Notes: generated by a model from the letters alone, not told the origin. Positions 37,454 to 46,089 are shown, counted from the stretch's first letter. The stretch: DNA of 64,000 bases from Acanthopleuribacter pedis (GCF_017377855.1 NZ_JAFREP010000002.1:480108-544107), one strand, 5' to 3'. Program-made: numbers and translations.

Positions 37454-39721
37454 TTACCAGTTGACGCGGATCGAGGCGCCGACCACGCGCGGGTCGCCCA
37501 GGGCGATAATCGCACCCTCGCGCACTTTGCCCACGGTCACGTACTCTTCATCCAGCAGGTTGCGCGCGTAAGCGTAGAGGCCCCAGTGCTGAAAGCCGTA
37601 ACCCAATTGGGTGTTCACCAGCGTGCGTGCGTCCTGCAAACCGACCGCCTCATTTCCTGGTGATCGGTAGCTGTCGCCCAGGTAATTGACGTCGCCTTGG
37701 GCGAAAAAGCCGCCCGTATGTTGGTAGGCCGAGCCCAGCGTCCACGATTGCTCGGCCGCGCCGGGGAAGCGGTTGCCGGTGTAGTCGCGGCCGTCCGGGG
37801 TAACGAAGTTCTCAAAGCGCGTGTTGGTGTAGCCGTAACCCAGGTAGAGATCCCAATTCGCACGAATGTGGCCGCGCAGTTCCAGCTCCGCGCCGTAGAG
37901 GCGCGATTCGCCCGCGTTGATGACCTCGGTATCGAATTGGTTGGCGGAGAGGGGCACCGTGATTTGTTGGTCCGACCAATCCGTATAAAACAAATTGCTG
38001 CTGAGCAGCAGGCGGTTGTCAAGCAGCGGTGCGCGCAGGGCCAATTCGTAGTTCCAGGTGAATTCGGGATCGTAATTGCTGACCGAGGCGCGAACCGCGT
38101 TGACCGCGACGCCGCCCGCGCGATAACCGCGACGGATCGAGGCCGCCAGGCTGACGTCGTTGGTCGCCGTGTAGCGTAGGCTGAGCGAGGGAAGTACGGC
38201 GTCGAAATCCGTGTCGCCCGTGCCCGCGCCGTTGGCGCCCGCGATTTGGGCTGCAATCGCGCCGTTCACCAGGGCGATGCCTTGACCCAGTTCGGCCGGG
38301 TAGGGCGGGGTCGGGAAATCGGCCGGGTTGGGAAGTTGCGAGAGCAGGCCCGCCGTATTGTTGATGTCGAGGTCAAAGGTTTCGTGATCGTAGCGCAGCC
38401 CGGCTTGGAGCTGCCAGCGCGGGTTCAGGTCAAGGTGGAAATCCGTGTAAACCGCGAGGTTGCGGGTTTCCGCGCGGTTGGCCGAGGTCGTGTTTGCCTG
38501 CAACAGCGCCGGGTAAAAATCGGCGAGCGCGGCCGGGATGCCCAGCGCCGCCGAGGACAAGGCCACGCGGCCCCGGTAGCCGTCATCGTCCTCCAGGTCC
38601 GCCGCGTAGATGCCGATCAACCCGCGCAACTTTTTGCCCGTGTAGTTAAAGCGAATGTCTTGGGTGAGGTTGGTGTTTTCCAAGGCACGCACCGTGGAAC
38701 CCAGATCCCGCGGGCTCAGGTCGTTGTCAAATTGCGCGTCGTAGTCGCCTTGGTTATAGCTGGTAACCGCGTGCAATGACCAGGTTTCCGACCAGTGGTA
38801 GTTGGTTTCGAGTGTCGCGATCTGGGTGCGGTAATCGTTGTAGGTCTCGATGTCGAAGGGCGCCTCACGGGTGGCGTAGGGATCGTTGACATCGGAGCGT
38901 TGGCTGTCCCAGCCCTTGTCGGCGCTGCCGTGGGTTAAGGTCAATTGGAAGCTGAGGTCGCGGTCTTCAAAAGGGATGTACAGTAGTTTGGCGCGGTAGG
39001 TTGCTTGTTCGCTTTCGTCCGCGTCCGTGTTGATGTGCGGGTTGGTGACAAAACCCTCGTGTTGGCGGTGATCCGCGGAAACGCGGTAGGCCAGCTTGCC
39101 GTCGATGAGCGCGCCGCCGTGGGCAAAGGCCACTTGGCTTTCGCCCGCCTCGCCGCCGGACAGCTTAAATGCGCCCTGTTGCGAGAAGGTCGGCTGTTTG
39201 GAACGCAGGAAAATGCTGCCGGCCAGCGCGTTGCGGCCTTGGGTGGTGGATTGTGGGCCGCGGAAGACCTCGACCTGTTCCAAATCCCAGGTGCTGAGTG
39301 GCCCGCCTTCGATGGTACGGCGGCCCAGCACCGAGCCGTCCACGTAGACCGAGGCCAAGCCGTTAAAGCCGCCGCCGGACACGTCGACCGCGTCGACACC
39401 GCGAATGGAAAAGCCGTTATCGCCGAAGCGGGTGGCCACGTTGGCGGTGCGGGTGATCATGGCATACATGTCGCGCACATCGGCCTTTTTCATCTCCTCA
39501 TCCGTCGCAACCCGCACGGATGAAACGGTTTCGGCCAGGCTTCGGTCTGTTTTTTCACCCTTGACCACGATCTGTTCGTGGACCTTTTCGGGTGGGTTTT
39601 CTTCAGGCGTTTGGGCGTGTGAAGGAAAAAACGCGCTCAGCCCAAATAGTGAATAAGCAAAAGTTCGCGAAAGGAAATATCGCGGATGGAACGAATCCGT
39701 GTGACACGAAAAAACAGACAT
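37454..39721 (-). CDS. TonB-dependent siderophore receptor
   Basis: 755 residues, outer membrane. A signal peptide (SLFGLSAFFPSHAQ) is followed by a TonB-box-like segment (EQIVVKGEK), the plug domain (about 50-165; FSIRGVD, VYVDGSVLGR, VEVFRGPQST, GRNALAGSIF) and a 22-strand barrel ending in a terminal aromatic residue (IRVNW). The C-terminal signature YARNLLDEEYV is typical. The ATG at 39721 follows GGAG at suitable spacing; an upstream in-frame start would lack a ribosome site. It heads an operon with DUF3325-like, DUF3649-like and PepSY genes and lies next to the NRPS operon, so the natural ligand is probably the ferric form of the peptide made there. The promoter carries a Fur-box-like site related to the one before the biosynthetic genes. 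Confidence 0.95.
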   Translation of the reverse strand: MSVFSCHTDSFHPRYFLSRTFAYSLFGLSAFFPSHAQTPEENPPEKVHEQIVVKGEKTDRSLAETVSSVRVATDEEMKKADVRDMYAMITRTANVATRFGDNGFSIRGVDAVDVSGGGFNGLASVYVDGSVLGRRTIEGGPLSTWDLEQVEVFRGPQSTTQGRNALAGSIFLRSKQPTFSQQGAFKLSGGEAGESQVAFAHGGALIDGKLAYRVSADHRQHEGFVTNPHINTDADESEQATYRAKLLYIPFEDRDLSFQLTLTHGSADKGWDSQRSDVNDPYATREAPFDIETYNDYRTQIATLETNYHWSETWSLHAVTSYNQGDYDAQFDNDLSPRDLGSTVRALENTNLTQDIRFNYTGKKLRGLIGIYAADLEDDDGYRGRVALSSAALGIPAALADFYPALLQANTTSANRAETRNLAVYTDFHLDLNPRWQLQAGLRYDHETFDLDINNTAGLLSQLPNPADFPTPPYPAELGQGIALVNGAIAAQIAGANGAGTGDTDFDAVLPSLSLRYTATNDVSLAASIRRGYRAGGVAVNAVRASVSNYDPEFTWNYELALRAPLLDNRLLLSSNLFYTDWSDQQITVPLSANQFDTEVINAGESRLYGAELELRGHIRANWDLYLGYGYTNTRFENFVTPDGRDYTGNRFPGAAEQSWTLGSAYQHTGGFFAQGDVNYLGDSYRSPGNEAVGLQDARTLVNTQLGYGFQHWGLYAYARNLLDEEYVTVGKVREGAIIALGDPRVVGASIRVNW

Positions 39722-39795
39722 AGCTAGCTCCATGAAAGAAAGCAAGAGAAATGAAAAACAGCGAGGTCCGAAAGAGAGACGCCCGACGGGACACT

Positions 39796-39824
39796 ACTTT
39801 ATTGAGACTGAATATCAATGTCAA
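39796..39824 (-). promoter_or_regulatory. Receptor promoter overlapping a Fur-box-like operator
   Basis: On the minus strand a perfect TTGACA (39824-39819) is 17 nt from TAAAGT (39801-39796). Between and over them lies TTATTGAGACT..AT.TCAAT (39799-39821), which aligns without gaps to the palindrome upstream of the hydroxylase gene. Its 7-1-7 core TGAGACT-G-AATATCA matches 11 of 14 arm positions of the Fur consensus TGATAAT-N-ATTATCA. The rest of the 336-nt divergent spacer holds only the leader of the plus-strand Ig protein gene. Confidence 0.65.
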
Positions 39825-40057
39825 TCGATTTTCCCGTCAAATCCTTTCTCCTCAAGTCCCTATGGCTTGGCACAAGCGGCATCGCTCGCTTCAGAAAAAA
39901 GAGGCGGTCCCGTCGCCTCGTTTGGGTGGTGCTTTCAAAATTCGGAAATAACCCCTTTTCCCTCTTGATTGAAGTCGCTATTGGTGAGGGAATAGCGGCA
40001 ACCGTTACCCCAACCCCATGGTCGCCTCGTGCGATTAACTCGGAGGAGGCCCTTCCC

Positions 40058-41695
40058 ATGTACACGTCGTTTCGTTGGTTAAGTCTTGTTTCGCTGTTGT
40101 TGTCCCCGCTGTCTGCGCAGGATTTTGACCTGTTTATTCCCGACATCACCCTTGGGACCCATGTCACCGAGGGCCAGGCCGTCTGTGTCCAGGTACCCGT
40201 TTTTTTGCGGAACAACACCGATCAAGTTCGGGATTTCGGACAGGTTAGTTTCGATTTGCAGTTAAACGATCCCGACGGCATCGTGACCGGTGGGACCGGT
40301 CAGGTGTTGGCGACCTCCGTGGTGTCGACGAATATATTTGTGACCGGTTTGGCCAATCCGCCCGTCCCGCTGAACCAATACATTCAAGGGTTTAGCCACA
40401 CCTGTGGGAACCTGTACAACGGCTTGCAGGAACAAACCTTGGACCCGCTGTTGCCCACGCTGTTCCTGCCGGTTGGTGCCGCGGCCAACTTTGTGATTGC
40501 CGCAAATCAGGATGACCGCCAAATTTTTGCGCTCGCCTTCTCTACGAGTAACCTGAACCTGGCCGCACGCGATACGGGCTTGTTGTCGGTACTCCAAATC
40601 CCCATCGCCGCGCCCGAGGCGGGCCGTGGTTTAACCCTGCGCCCCTTCGGAACCGGCAATTTCTATACCCGCGACGGTTTTATCCAACTGCCGTTCAGCC
40701 CGCTCGACGGTGCCGAACCCAACGCCTTCTTTGATCTGAAATTTTGCGAGCCCGCCACCGCCGGTGTGAACGGCATCCCAAGGAATGATCCGCTGACCTT
40801 GTGCGCGGGCGAATCGATTGATTTAACCGTCGCCGTGGACGGCCAGACGCCGACCGCGTTTCAGTGGCGCCGCGACGGCACGGCCCTGGCCGGCGCAACC
40901 ACGGCCGTCCTCACCGTCGCCGAGGGCAACAACCACGCCGGCGTCTACGATTGCATGGTCACCACACCGTGCGGGACTTATGCGTCTTCCGCTTTCACCG
41001 TTGCGGCCGGTTCAATTCAAACCAGCATCACCCAGCAGCCGGCGACGACAGCCGGCTGCATCGCCGGCACCGCCACCTTTTCGGTGGGCGTGCAGACCAC
41101 CGGCGCAGCCGCCGTGCAATGGTTCTTCAACGACAGCGCGATACCGGGAGAAACCGGACGCACCTTGACCCTGACCAACCTCAACCTGGGCATGGAGGGG
41201 ACCTACCACTGCACCGTCGACGACAACTGTGTCACCCTGACCAGCAGCCCGGCTGAATTGACGCTGGGCAGCACCGCCGCCGAGGTGTTCCCGCGGGTGC
41301 AAGCCCTGGGCGTGGGCAATGTGTCGATCATTGCCAACGTGACCTGTGAGGGAAGCGCCCCGGATTACGCCTGGGTCAACCAAAACACCAACACCGCGAT
41401 TTCAAACGCACAAAACCTGTCGGAAAACCCAAGTGAATTCCTTGAAACCACGGCGTTTGTTTTTACCCTAACCAACACCCAAACCCAACAAACCGCCGAG
41501 GCAACCGCGTTGTTGCTGGTTTCGGACAACGTGCTGATGACGGACCCCAACCAGGACCAGGCCAACAACATCTTCGACCTGCGTTTGGTGGTATCGGATT
41601 GGGGCGGCACCGACATCACCTTCGACGCCGACGGCGACGACCAAATCACCGTGCTCGACCTGCTCTACATCAACATCGGCGGCCCATTCCGGTAG
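40058..41695 (+). CDS. Secreted protein with two Ig-like domains and a dockerin-like C-terminus
   Basis: 545 residues. Signal peptide MYTSFRWLSLVSLLLSPLSA, an N-terminal beta-rich region of about 220 residues, then two Ig-like domains. The first runs about 245-335 (CAGESIDLTVAV, FQWRRDGTALAGA, GVYDCMVTTPCG); the second about 340-425 (ATFSVGVQ, VQWFFNDSAIPG, GTYHCTVDDNC). The C-terminus (about 500-545) carries two Ca-binding-like loops, DPNQDQANNIFDLRLVV and DADGDDQITVLDLLYI, resembling a dockerin duplication. The ATG is chosen because GGAGGAGG precedes it by 7 nt; the same frame is open upstream to 39818 without a ribosome site. Probably a surface or extracellular adhesin-like protein; no enzymatic motif seen. 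It is transcribed alone and ends at a clear terminator. Confidence 0.88.
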   Translation: MYTSFRWLSLVSLLLSPLSAQDFDLFIPDITLGTHVTEGQAVCVQVPVFLRNNTDQVRDFGQVSFDLQLNDPDGIVTGGTGQVLATSVVSTNIFVTGLANPPVPLNQYIQGFSHTCGNLYNGLQEQTLDPLLPTLFLPVGAAANFVIAANQDDRQIFALAFSTSNLNLAARDTGLLSVLQIPIAAPEAGRGLTLRPFGTGNFYTRDGFIQLPFSPLDGAEPNAFFDLKFCEPATAGVNGIPRNDPLTLCAGESIDLTVAVDGQTPTAFQWRRDGTALAGATTAVLTVAEGNNHAGVYDCMVTTPCGTYASSAFTVAAGSIQTSITQQPATTAGCIAGTATFSVGVQTTGAAAVQWFFNDSAIPGETGRTLTLTNLNLGMEGTYHCTVDDNCVTLTSSPAELTLGSTAAEVFPRVQALGVGNVSIIANVTCEGSAPDYAWVNQNTNTAISNAQNLSENPSEFLETTAFVFTLTNTQTQQTAEATALLLVSDNVLMTDPNQDQANNIFDLRLVVSDWGGTDITFDADGDDQITVLDLLYINIGGPFR

Positions 41696-41725
41696 GGGTG
41701 ATTTTTGATTCATGCCGTGAACAAG

Positions 41726-41750
41726 AAGGGCGCCGGCTAAGCGCCCTTTT
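41726..41750 (+). terminator. Rho-independent terminator after the Ig/dockerin gene
   Basis: Perfect 8-bp stem AAGGGCGC / GCGCCCTT with a 7-nt loop followed by TT, 31 nt after the stop codon. It can also serve the opposing strand weakly. Confidence 0.8.
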
Positions 41751-41796
41751 GAGATGAATTTCCTGTGTTTGGCTGATGTCACCGATGCTTTTTCAC

Positions 41797-42990
41797 CTAA
41801 CGAAAGTCAGGTTTGAGCCTTGTTAAAACAACAAAGGGTTGTTCTTCATCTTCCCGATCATAATCGGAAGGGATTCTGATGGTTCTGCCAATATGTTCCT
41901 CAAGGAAAAGCACGTACTTTCGGTTGGTGATGAAGAGGCCGGTTTCTTCATAAACGTCTTTTAAGGTCGACATATTGGCACGTATCCGGTGTTCGGCGAG
42001 TTGGGTTCCGTCTGGATCAAAAGGCACATAACCCAGAGCGCCGACTTTTACCAAAATGAGATTGGAGAAGGTTTGTATGTCGTGAACCATGCCGTTTTTG
42101 TTGAATAATTCGAAGCGGTTTCTTCGGTTGGACCAGTCCACTTGATCGTACAAAGCCGGTGTGAGTGGGTCGGGAACCTGAATGTCGTAGACAACCTTTG
42201 ATGGTTCTGTTGGCGAGAGAAAGGTGAGGCGAGAGAAATCGGGGCTGCCTAACCAAAATGTTTCTCCTACTTGAACCAGGTGATCAGCGGTACCGTCGCC
42301 ATACTTTTGCTCGGGATGGCGTTCCCGGTAACACAGCATGGTGTCAAATTGTATCCTTTCTATTTCGCCATCGGACGTCCAGCTAACCTGATACAAGGCG
42401 GTTCCTATTTTTTGTTCGGTGCCATCAAATACCCCGGCCAAGATCAATCGGTCTTTTGTCGGCCAAGCGAAAGCGGTTCCGATGGGAACCTGTTTTCCTG
42501 GTACCTTGATGGGGTTGCGCAAATCAACACGGAATTTAAATTCGCCTTGCGCCGAGAACACCACCAAATGCGCGCGCTGAAGTTCCCAAAACGCCAATAA
42601 ATCGTCGAAAATTCGGGTACCAAAATGGAGTCGGTGGACATCCCGCGGCCCTTCGCCCGCGGCCGCAATGCGTCGATCAAAACTGCCGTCGAGATGGAAA
42701 CGGAAAAGGTTGTTACCCCGCTCATCGGAAAGAAAGATGCCTGATTCTGTTAGCATCGCTAGCTTTGGGTCGTCTGAAAAAAATAAATCGTTTTGTTCAA
42801 GTGGGAAAGCTGTTTCGACTTCCAGAAGATCCGTAAGCGATTTGACCTGGTTGTAATTTTTCCCCTTAGAGATGGGTTTTAAAGATTCTTTGTTGTTGAA
42901 CGAATGGTTTTCGCAACCAATGGTGAGCAAGAAGAGAAGAAAGAGAATGAGCCTGAAGTAGATATTAAATAACTTTACTGTGGTGTGCAT
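41797..42990 (-). CDS. Lipoprotein with predicted six-bladed beta-propeller
   Basis: 397 residues. N-terminal hydrophobic helix LILFLLFLLTIGC with a lipobox (LTIGC, Cys about 26), then repeating beta-propeller-like strands such as FFSDDPKLAMLTESGIFL, NNLFRFHLDGSFDRRI, DLLAFWELQRAHLVVFSAQG and FWLGSPDFSRLTFLSP. The pattern (D.G.....I...G.GPRD) resembles the 6-bladed propeller/NHL-like lipoproteins common in Bacteroidota and other bacteria. Likely an envelope-anchored binding protein. Base composition is much more AT-rich than the NRPS region. Its start codon is inside the 3' end of the Cys-rich gene (16-nt overlap), so the two products are made together. No catalytic residues are apparent. Confidence 0.75.
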   Translation of the reverse strand: MHTTVKLFNIYFRLILFLLFLLTIGCENHSFNNKESLKPISKGKNYNQVKSLTDLLEVETAFPLEQNDLFFSDDPKLAMLTESGIFLSDERGNNLFRFHLDGSFDRRIAAAGEGPRDVHRLHFGTRIFDDLLAFWELQRAHLVVFSAQGEFKFRVDLRNPIKVPGKQVPIGTAFAWPTKDRLILAGVFDGTEQKIGTALYQVSWTSDGEIERIQFDTMLCYRERHPEQKYGDGTADHLVQVGETFWLGSPDFSRLTFLSPTEPSKVVYDIQVPDPLTPALYDQVDWSNRRNRFELFNKNGMVHDIQTFSNLILVKVGALGYVPFDPDGTQLAEHRIRANMSTLKDVYEETGLFITNRKYVLFLEEHIGRTIRIPSDYDREDEEQPFVVLTRLKPDFR

Positions 42991-43277
42991 AATGATTCAA
43001 ACATGGTCAAAAAGTCAATGCACGGATCGCCGAGTCCGTCGGTAGTACAATCGTCACCAAACATAATTGTGCAGCGCTTAAAGAAAAATGATTCTGTAAC
43101 GCAGAAATATTGCTTGCATATGAACTTCATTTTAGCGCATCGGCATGAGCAGTTATGAACAAGTGGGGCTTCTCTTTGGTTTAAATAAATTGGTAACTGA
43201 CCTTGGCTGGTATTTAACCGCCATCCAAACATTGAAAGGGAAATCAAGAATAAGAACAGCGTAACCCGACGGATCAT
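42975..43277 (-). CDS. Small secreted cysteine-rich protein (100 aa), unknown function
   Basis: Signal-peptide-like N-terminus (MIRRVTLFLFLISLSMFGW), then a mature part of about 70 residues with nine cysteines, beginning CSCRC. GGAG lies 7 nt before the ATG. The gene overlaps the propeller lipoprotein gene by 16 nt. I do not recognise the family. The arrangement of a small secreted peptide followed by a 6-bladed propeller lipoprotein recalls the NVEALA-peptide/propeller pairs of Bacteroidota, but the sequence is different. Disulfide-bonded export or a metal or cofactor-binding role are possible. Confidence 0.7.
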   Translation of the reverse strand: MIRRVTLFLFLISLSMFGWRLNTSQGQLPIYLNQREAPLVHNCSCRCAKMKFICKQYFCVTESFFFKRCTIMFGDDCTTDGLGDPCIDFLTMFESLCTPQ

Positions 43278-43502
43278 AATCTAACTCCATAACATGGATA
43301 GTGGAGAAATGAAGGCCCAAAAAATCAAGCTATTTAGGCCAAATAACGCTTGATTCGCTCTGGATGAATTCAAACAGGACTTCAGTTGTTGAGATCATGA
43401 GGTCAGAAAAAGTAGTTGAGCCATGGTGGCACTTTTTGTTTGTTAATGTCAAATTAAAAAATAGGATATTTTTTTGTGTTTCCTTCGGTGGAAAAACAGC
43501 GC

Positions 43503-43532
43503 TTTTGGGTTGACCGAACGGCCAACCCAAAA
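43503..43532. terminator. Strong hairpin, probable bidirectional terminator
   Basis: Ten-base arms TTTTGGGTTG / CAACCCAAAA, one mismatch, then CCG/CGG around a 2-nt loop. It lies about 75 nt beyond the stop of the heme-motif protein gene (minus strand) with T/A runs on both sides. The rest of 43278-43605 is AT-rich and shows no gene. Confidence 0.6.
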
Positions 43533-43605
43533 AATGGTTACCAAATTCTAAATAGAAGCGCGTTTTCTAGATGGGAGGAATCTTCTTTTTTGGTTCTTGG
43601 CTTTC

Positions 43606-45957
43606 CTACAAACTGAGCCAGCCGGCGCACCAGCGGCGGACGTCGTCGTTGTTTACCACCGCGTCGCAGTTTTGGTCGTGGCTGGTGTCGTTGTCACGGA
43701 CGGCGTTCACCAGCAGCGCTGCATCCAGCACATTCACGCTTAGGTTTTGGTCGCGGTCCCGTTGGTCCGCCACGCAGGCTTGGTTCGATTTCCAGTATTG
43801 CAGCAGCGTGCGCAGTGCCTCGGGTTCGTTGACCGGTTCGGGGTTGCCCGCTTGGTCCGCGGTGTTCACCCCGTGACAGGAGGCACATACCCGAATCTCG
43901 CCTGGCTGGAAGGTGAGCCAAAAACGTTCGCGCACGACCGGAACACCCTGGGGATCCGTCAGTTGCCACGACAACGCGCGGCGCGCCGGCACAAAGGCCG
44001 CCATCGAACCGTCGTTGCCCAGCAAGACGCTGCCCGGCGGGTTGGTCGCGCCCGGTGGGTTGGCCGGCTCTTCCGGTTCACGCATGAACTGGGCGATGGC
44101 ACGTCGGCCCGGTGCCGGGTCCTCCGTGCCGCCCACGCCGCGCACGTGGTCCGCTTGGAAAAATTGCAGGTAACGCACGTCGTAGATTTGGCCGTCGTCG
44201 CCCAGGGTTTGCGTGTTGGTGTCGGCCACGCGCAGGTTAAACGGCTGCTGACGGTCGTTGGCGTCGCGGGTGGTCACGTTGCGGCTGACCACCAGGGCCA
44301 GGTCGCGTTCGACCATCCACTGTTGCAGCGCTTCCATGTTGACCGACGCCTGGGTGATCACGCCGCGTTCCACCTCGGGTACCGGATCGGTGTGGGGTGT
44401 CGGCCGCGTGCTTGCCACCAGTTCGACCGGGCTCATTTCCCACAGGGCGCCGCTGTAGGAAACCAACACGTCGGGGTCGTAGTAGGAAAGGGTTTCGTTG
44501 ATGCCGTTGGTGATGGCCGCCCCCGCGGTTTGGTGCTCGCCCGCGGGTTGCAGCAGTTTGATGCGGAAATCGTATCGGGAGAGTGGGTTGGCGCGGGAAC
44601 CCAGGTTGGTGTCGCCGCGTGTTTCCGGCGTGTGCACGGCCAGGACTTGGCCGTCGCTGAGGACCAACACGTCGCGGTAGAGGCCGGAGTGGTTGTTGCT
44701 CGGCTGGTCGGCGGTGTTGGCGGTGTCGCGGTGGGTCACATAGTTAAACGGCATTTGGTCCGGGTTCGCCCCCGCCGCTCCTTGGAACATCACCACCTGG
44801 CCGGCGGCGTGGGTGCCGAATTCGGGCGCATCAATCGCGTAGAAGGTGCCGGGACGGGTCGGGTCCTCGCGTGGGCGGAACAGGTTGCGGATCGGGCGTT
44901 CGTTGAAGCGACCGGACACCGCCGAAATGAATTCGAAAATTCCGCCGTCGTCGTTGAAGACCTGGGCGAAGTAGCTGATCATTTCGTGGCGGCCGATGTG
45001 GTTGATCACTTCCTCGCCGGTCCCGTCGGTGTTGATTTGCCAAACGAAGAAGCGGTTAAAGCTGTGGCCCACCAAGTTGGTGCCTTGCAGCAAATCGGAC
45101 CGGGCGGCCCGTGGTTCGGGAAAAAGCTCGTCGCGGTTGGGCAGGCGCGCGGCCTGCGCGCTTTCATCCGCATAGTTGAAGGTGCCCTGGGTGGTGGGGA
45201 CCTGGTTGGCCACTCCCCCGTCGGCCTGTTGGTCCCGTTGCAGGTGGTCCCAGCGGGAGAAAATCACGCGGCCGTCGCTGTCGATGATCGGGTTAAAAGC
45301 GCCGGAGGGCGCGTGGTTGAGGATGTGGACGTTGCCGCTGACCGGGTCCAATTTCCATAGGCCGGTGGGGGTCGGCGTACTTTCGTATTCATCGCGGACC
45401 GGGTAGTGGTGGCGGCTGCCGTCGCGCGGCTGGTCAGAGACAAAAATAATGCTGTCGTCGGGCGCGTAACAGGGTTGGATGTTGTTGTAGGTTTCCGGCT
45501 GGTTGGGCAACTTGGTGACGACGGGGGTGTCGTTGGGGCCCAGCCCGGTGATTTCGTAAAGTTGCCAGTAATAATCGTTGTAGCGGAACTGTTCGGGTGC
45601 GCCGACGACCATGCTGAACAACACTTTTTGGCCGTCCCAGTGGACGATGGGATCGCGCACGTTGATGGCCGCGGCGCCTTGCAGGCCGTTGTTGCCCAGG
45701 CCCGCGGCGCGGGTCAGGTTGCGGACCGAGCCGTCGGTGTAGCGGATGTACAAATCGCCGCCGCGCCCGACCAGGGACATGGTGGCGCGGTGATGGCCGA
45801 AGGTGGCGCCGATGGTGACGAAATCGTTGGGGATCGGTACCTGGGCGACAAAAACAATGGGGTTGGGCAGGTCGAGCCCTTTTTTGGGTTGAGGGGTCGC
45901 GGCGGAAACGAACAGGCACGACCATAAACATAGGCAAGCAAGCAACACGCGTCTCAT
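43606..45957 (-). CDS. Exported WD40/PD40-like protein with one heme-c motif and dockerin-like tail (hydrazine-synthase-alpha-related)
   Basis: 783 residues. Signal peptide MRRVLLACLCLWSCLFVSA. The central part reads as a PD40/propeller protein (IIFVSDQP, GLWKLDPVSGNVHILNH, GRVIFSRWDHLQRDQQ, FNPIIDSDG), as in proteins annotated as related to the hydrazine synthase alpha subunit. A single CxxCH heme-attachment motif (CASCHG) is near residue 690. The final 50 residues carry two Ca-loop-like repeats (DRDQNLSVNVLDAALLV, DQNCDAVVNNDDVRRW), a dockerin-like ending. The ATG at 45957 follows AAGGAT; the same frame extends to 46059 but without a ribosome site. Hydrazine synthesis is very unlikely with one heme and no anammox context; an extracytoplasmic redox or surface role is a guess. 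The gene stands alone between terminators. Confidence 0.8.
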   Translation of the reverse strand: MRRVLLACLCLWSCLFVSAATPQPKKGLDLPNPIVFVAQVPIPNDFVTIGATFGHHRATMSLVGRGGDLYIRYTDGSVRNLTRAAGLGNNGLQGAAAINVRDPIVHWDGQKVLFSMVVGAPEQFRYNDYYWQLYEITGLGPNDTPVVTKLPNQPETYNNIQPCYAPDDSIIFVSDQPRDGSRHHYPVRDEYESTPTPTGLWKLDPVSGNVHILNHAPSGAFNPIIDSDGRVIFSRWDHLQRDQQADGGVANQVPTTQGTFNYADESAQAARLPNRDELFPEPRAARSDLLQGTNLVGHSFNRFFVWQINTDGTGEEVINHIGRHEMISYFAQVFNDDGGIFEFISAVSGRFNERPIRNLFRPREDPTRPGTFYAIDAPEFGTHAAGQVVMFQGAAGANPDQMPFNYVTHRDTANTADQPSNNHSGLYRDVLVLSDGQVLAVHTPETRGDTNLGSRANPLSRYDFRIKLLQPAGEHQTAGAAITNGINETLSYYDPDVLVSYSGALWEMSPVELVASTRPTPHTDPVPEVERGVITQASVNMEALQQWMVERDLALVVSRNVTTRDANDRQQPFNLRVADTNTQTLGDDGQIYDVRYLQFFQADHVRGVGGTEDPAPGRRAIAQFMREPEEPANPPGATNPPGSVLLGNDGSMAAFVPARRALSWQLTDPQGVPVVRERFWLTFQPGEIRVCASCHGVNTADQAGNPEPVNEPEALRTLLQYWKSNQACVADQRDRDQNLSVNVLDAALLVNAVRDNDTSHDQNCDAVVNNDDVRRWCAGWLSL

Positions 45958-46066
45958 GGAACCATCCTTATGGGTTGGTGCAATCGGTAGGGGAGGGCCG
46001 ACCACGACCGGGGCGCCGGTGGGGCACCTTCTGGCGCTGAGCGATAGGGGAGCGGACACTAAAATA

Positions 46067-46089
46067 GCGATAGATAATCATTGAATCGC
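46067..46089. promoter_or_regulatory. Weak Fur-like palindromic site upstream of the heme-motif protein gene
   Basis: GATAATCATT (46073-46082) matches the core of the classical Fur box and is flanked by inverted GCGAT / ATCGC arms. It lies about 110 nt upstream of the start codon. Outer positions fit the Fur consensus poorly, so this is only a candidate. Confidence 0.3.

Noticed and set aside
39796..39821. Attachment site or IS end because of the sequence shared with 35008-35030
   Set aside because: Both copies sit at promoter positions of iron-locus genes in the same orientation, which is better explained as an operator.
43747..45360. A 537-codon open frame on the plus strand
   Set aside because: Antisense shadow of the heme-motif protein gene; no start site or recognisable domain.
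43606..45957. Hydrazine synthase subunit
   Set aside because: Only one CxxCH motif is present and there are no partner subunits or anammox-type genes; the similarity is to the propeller-like part only.
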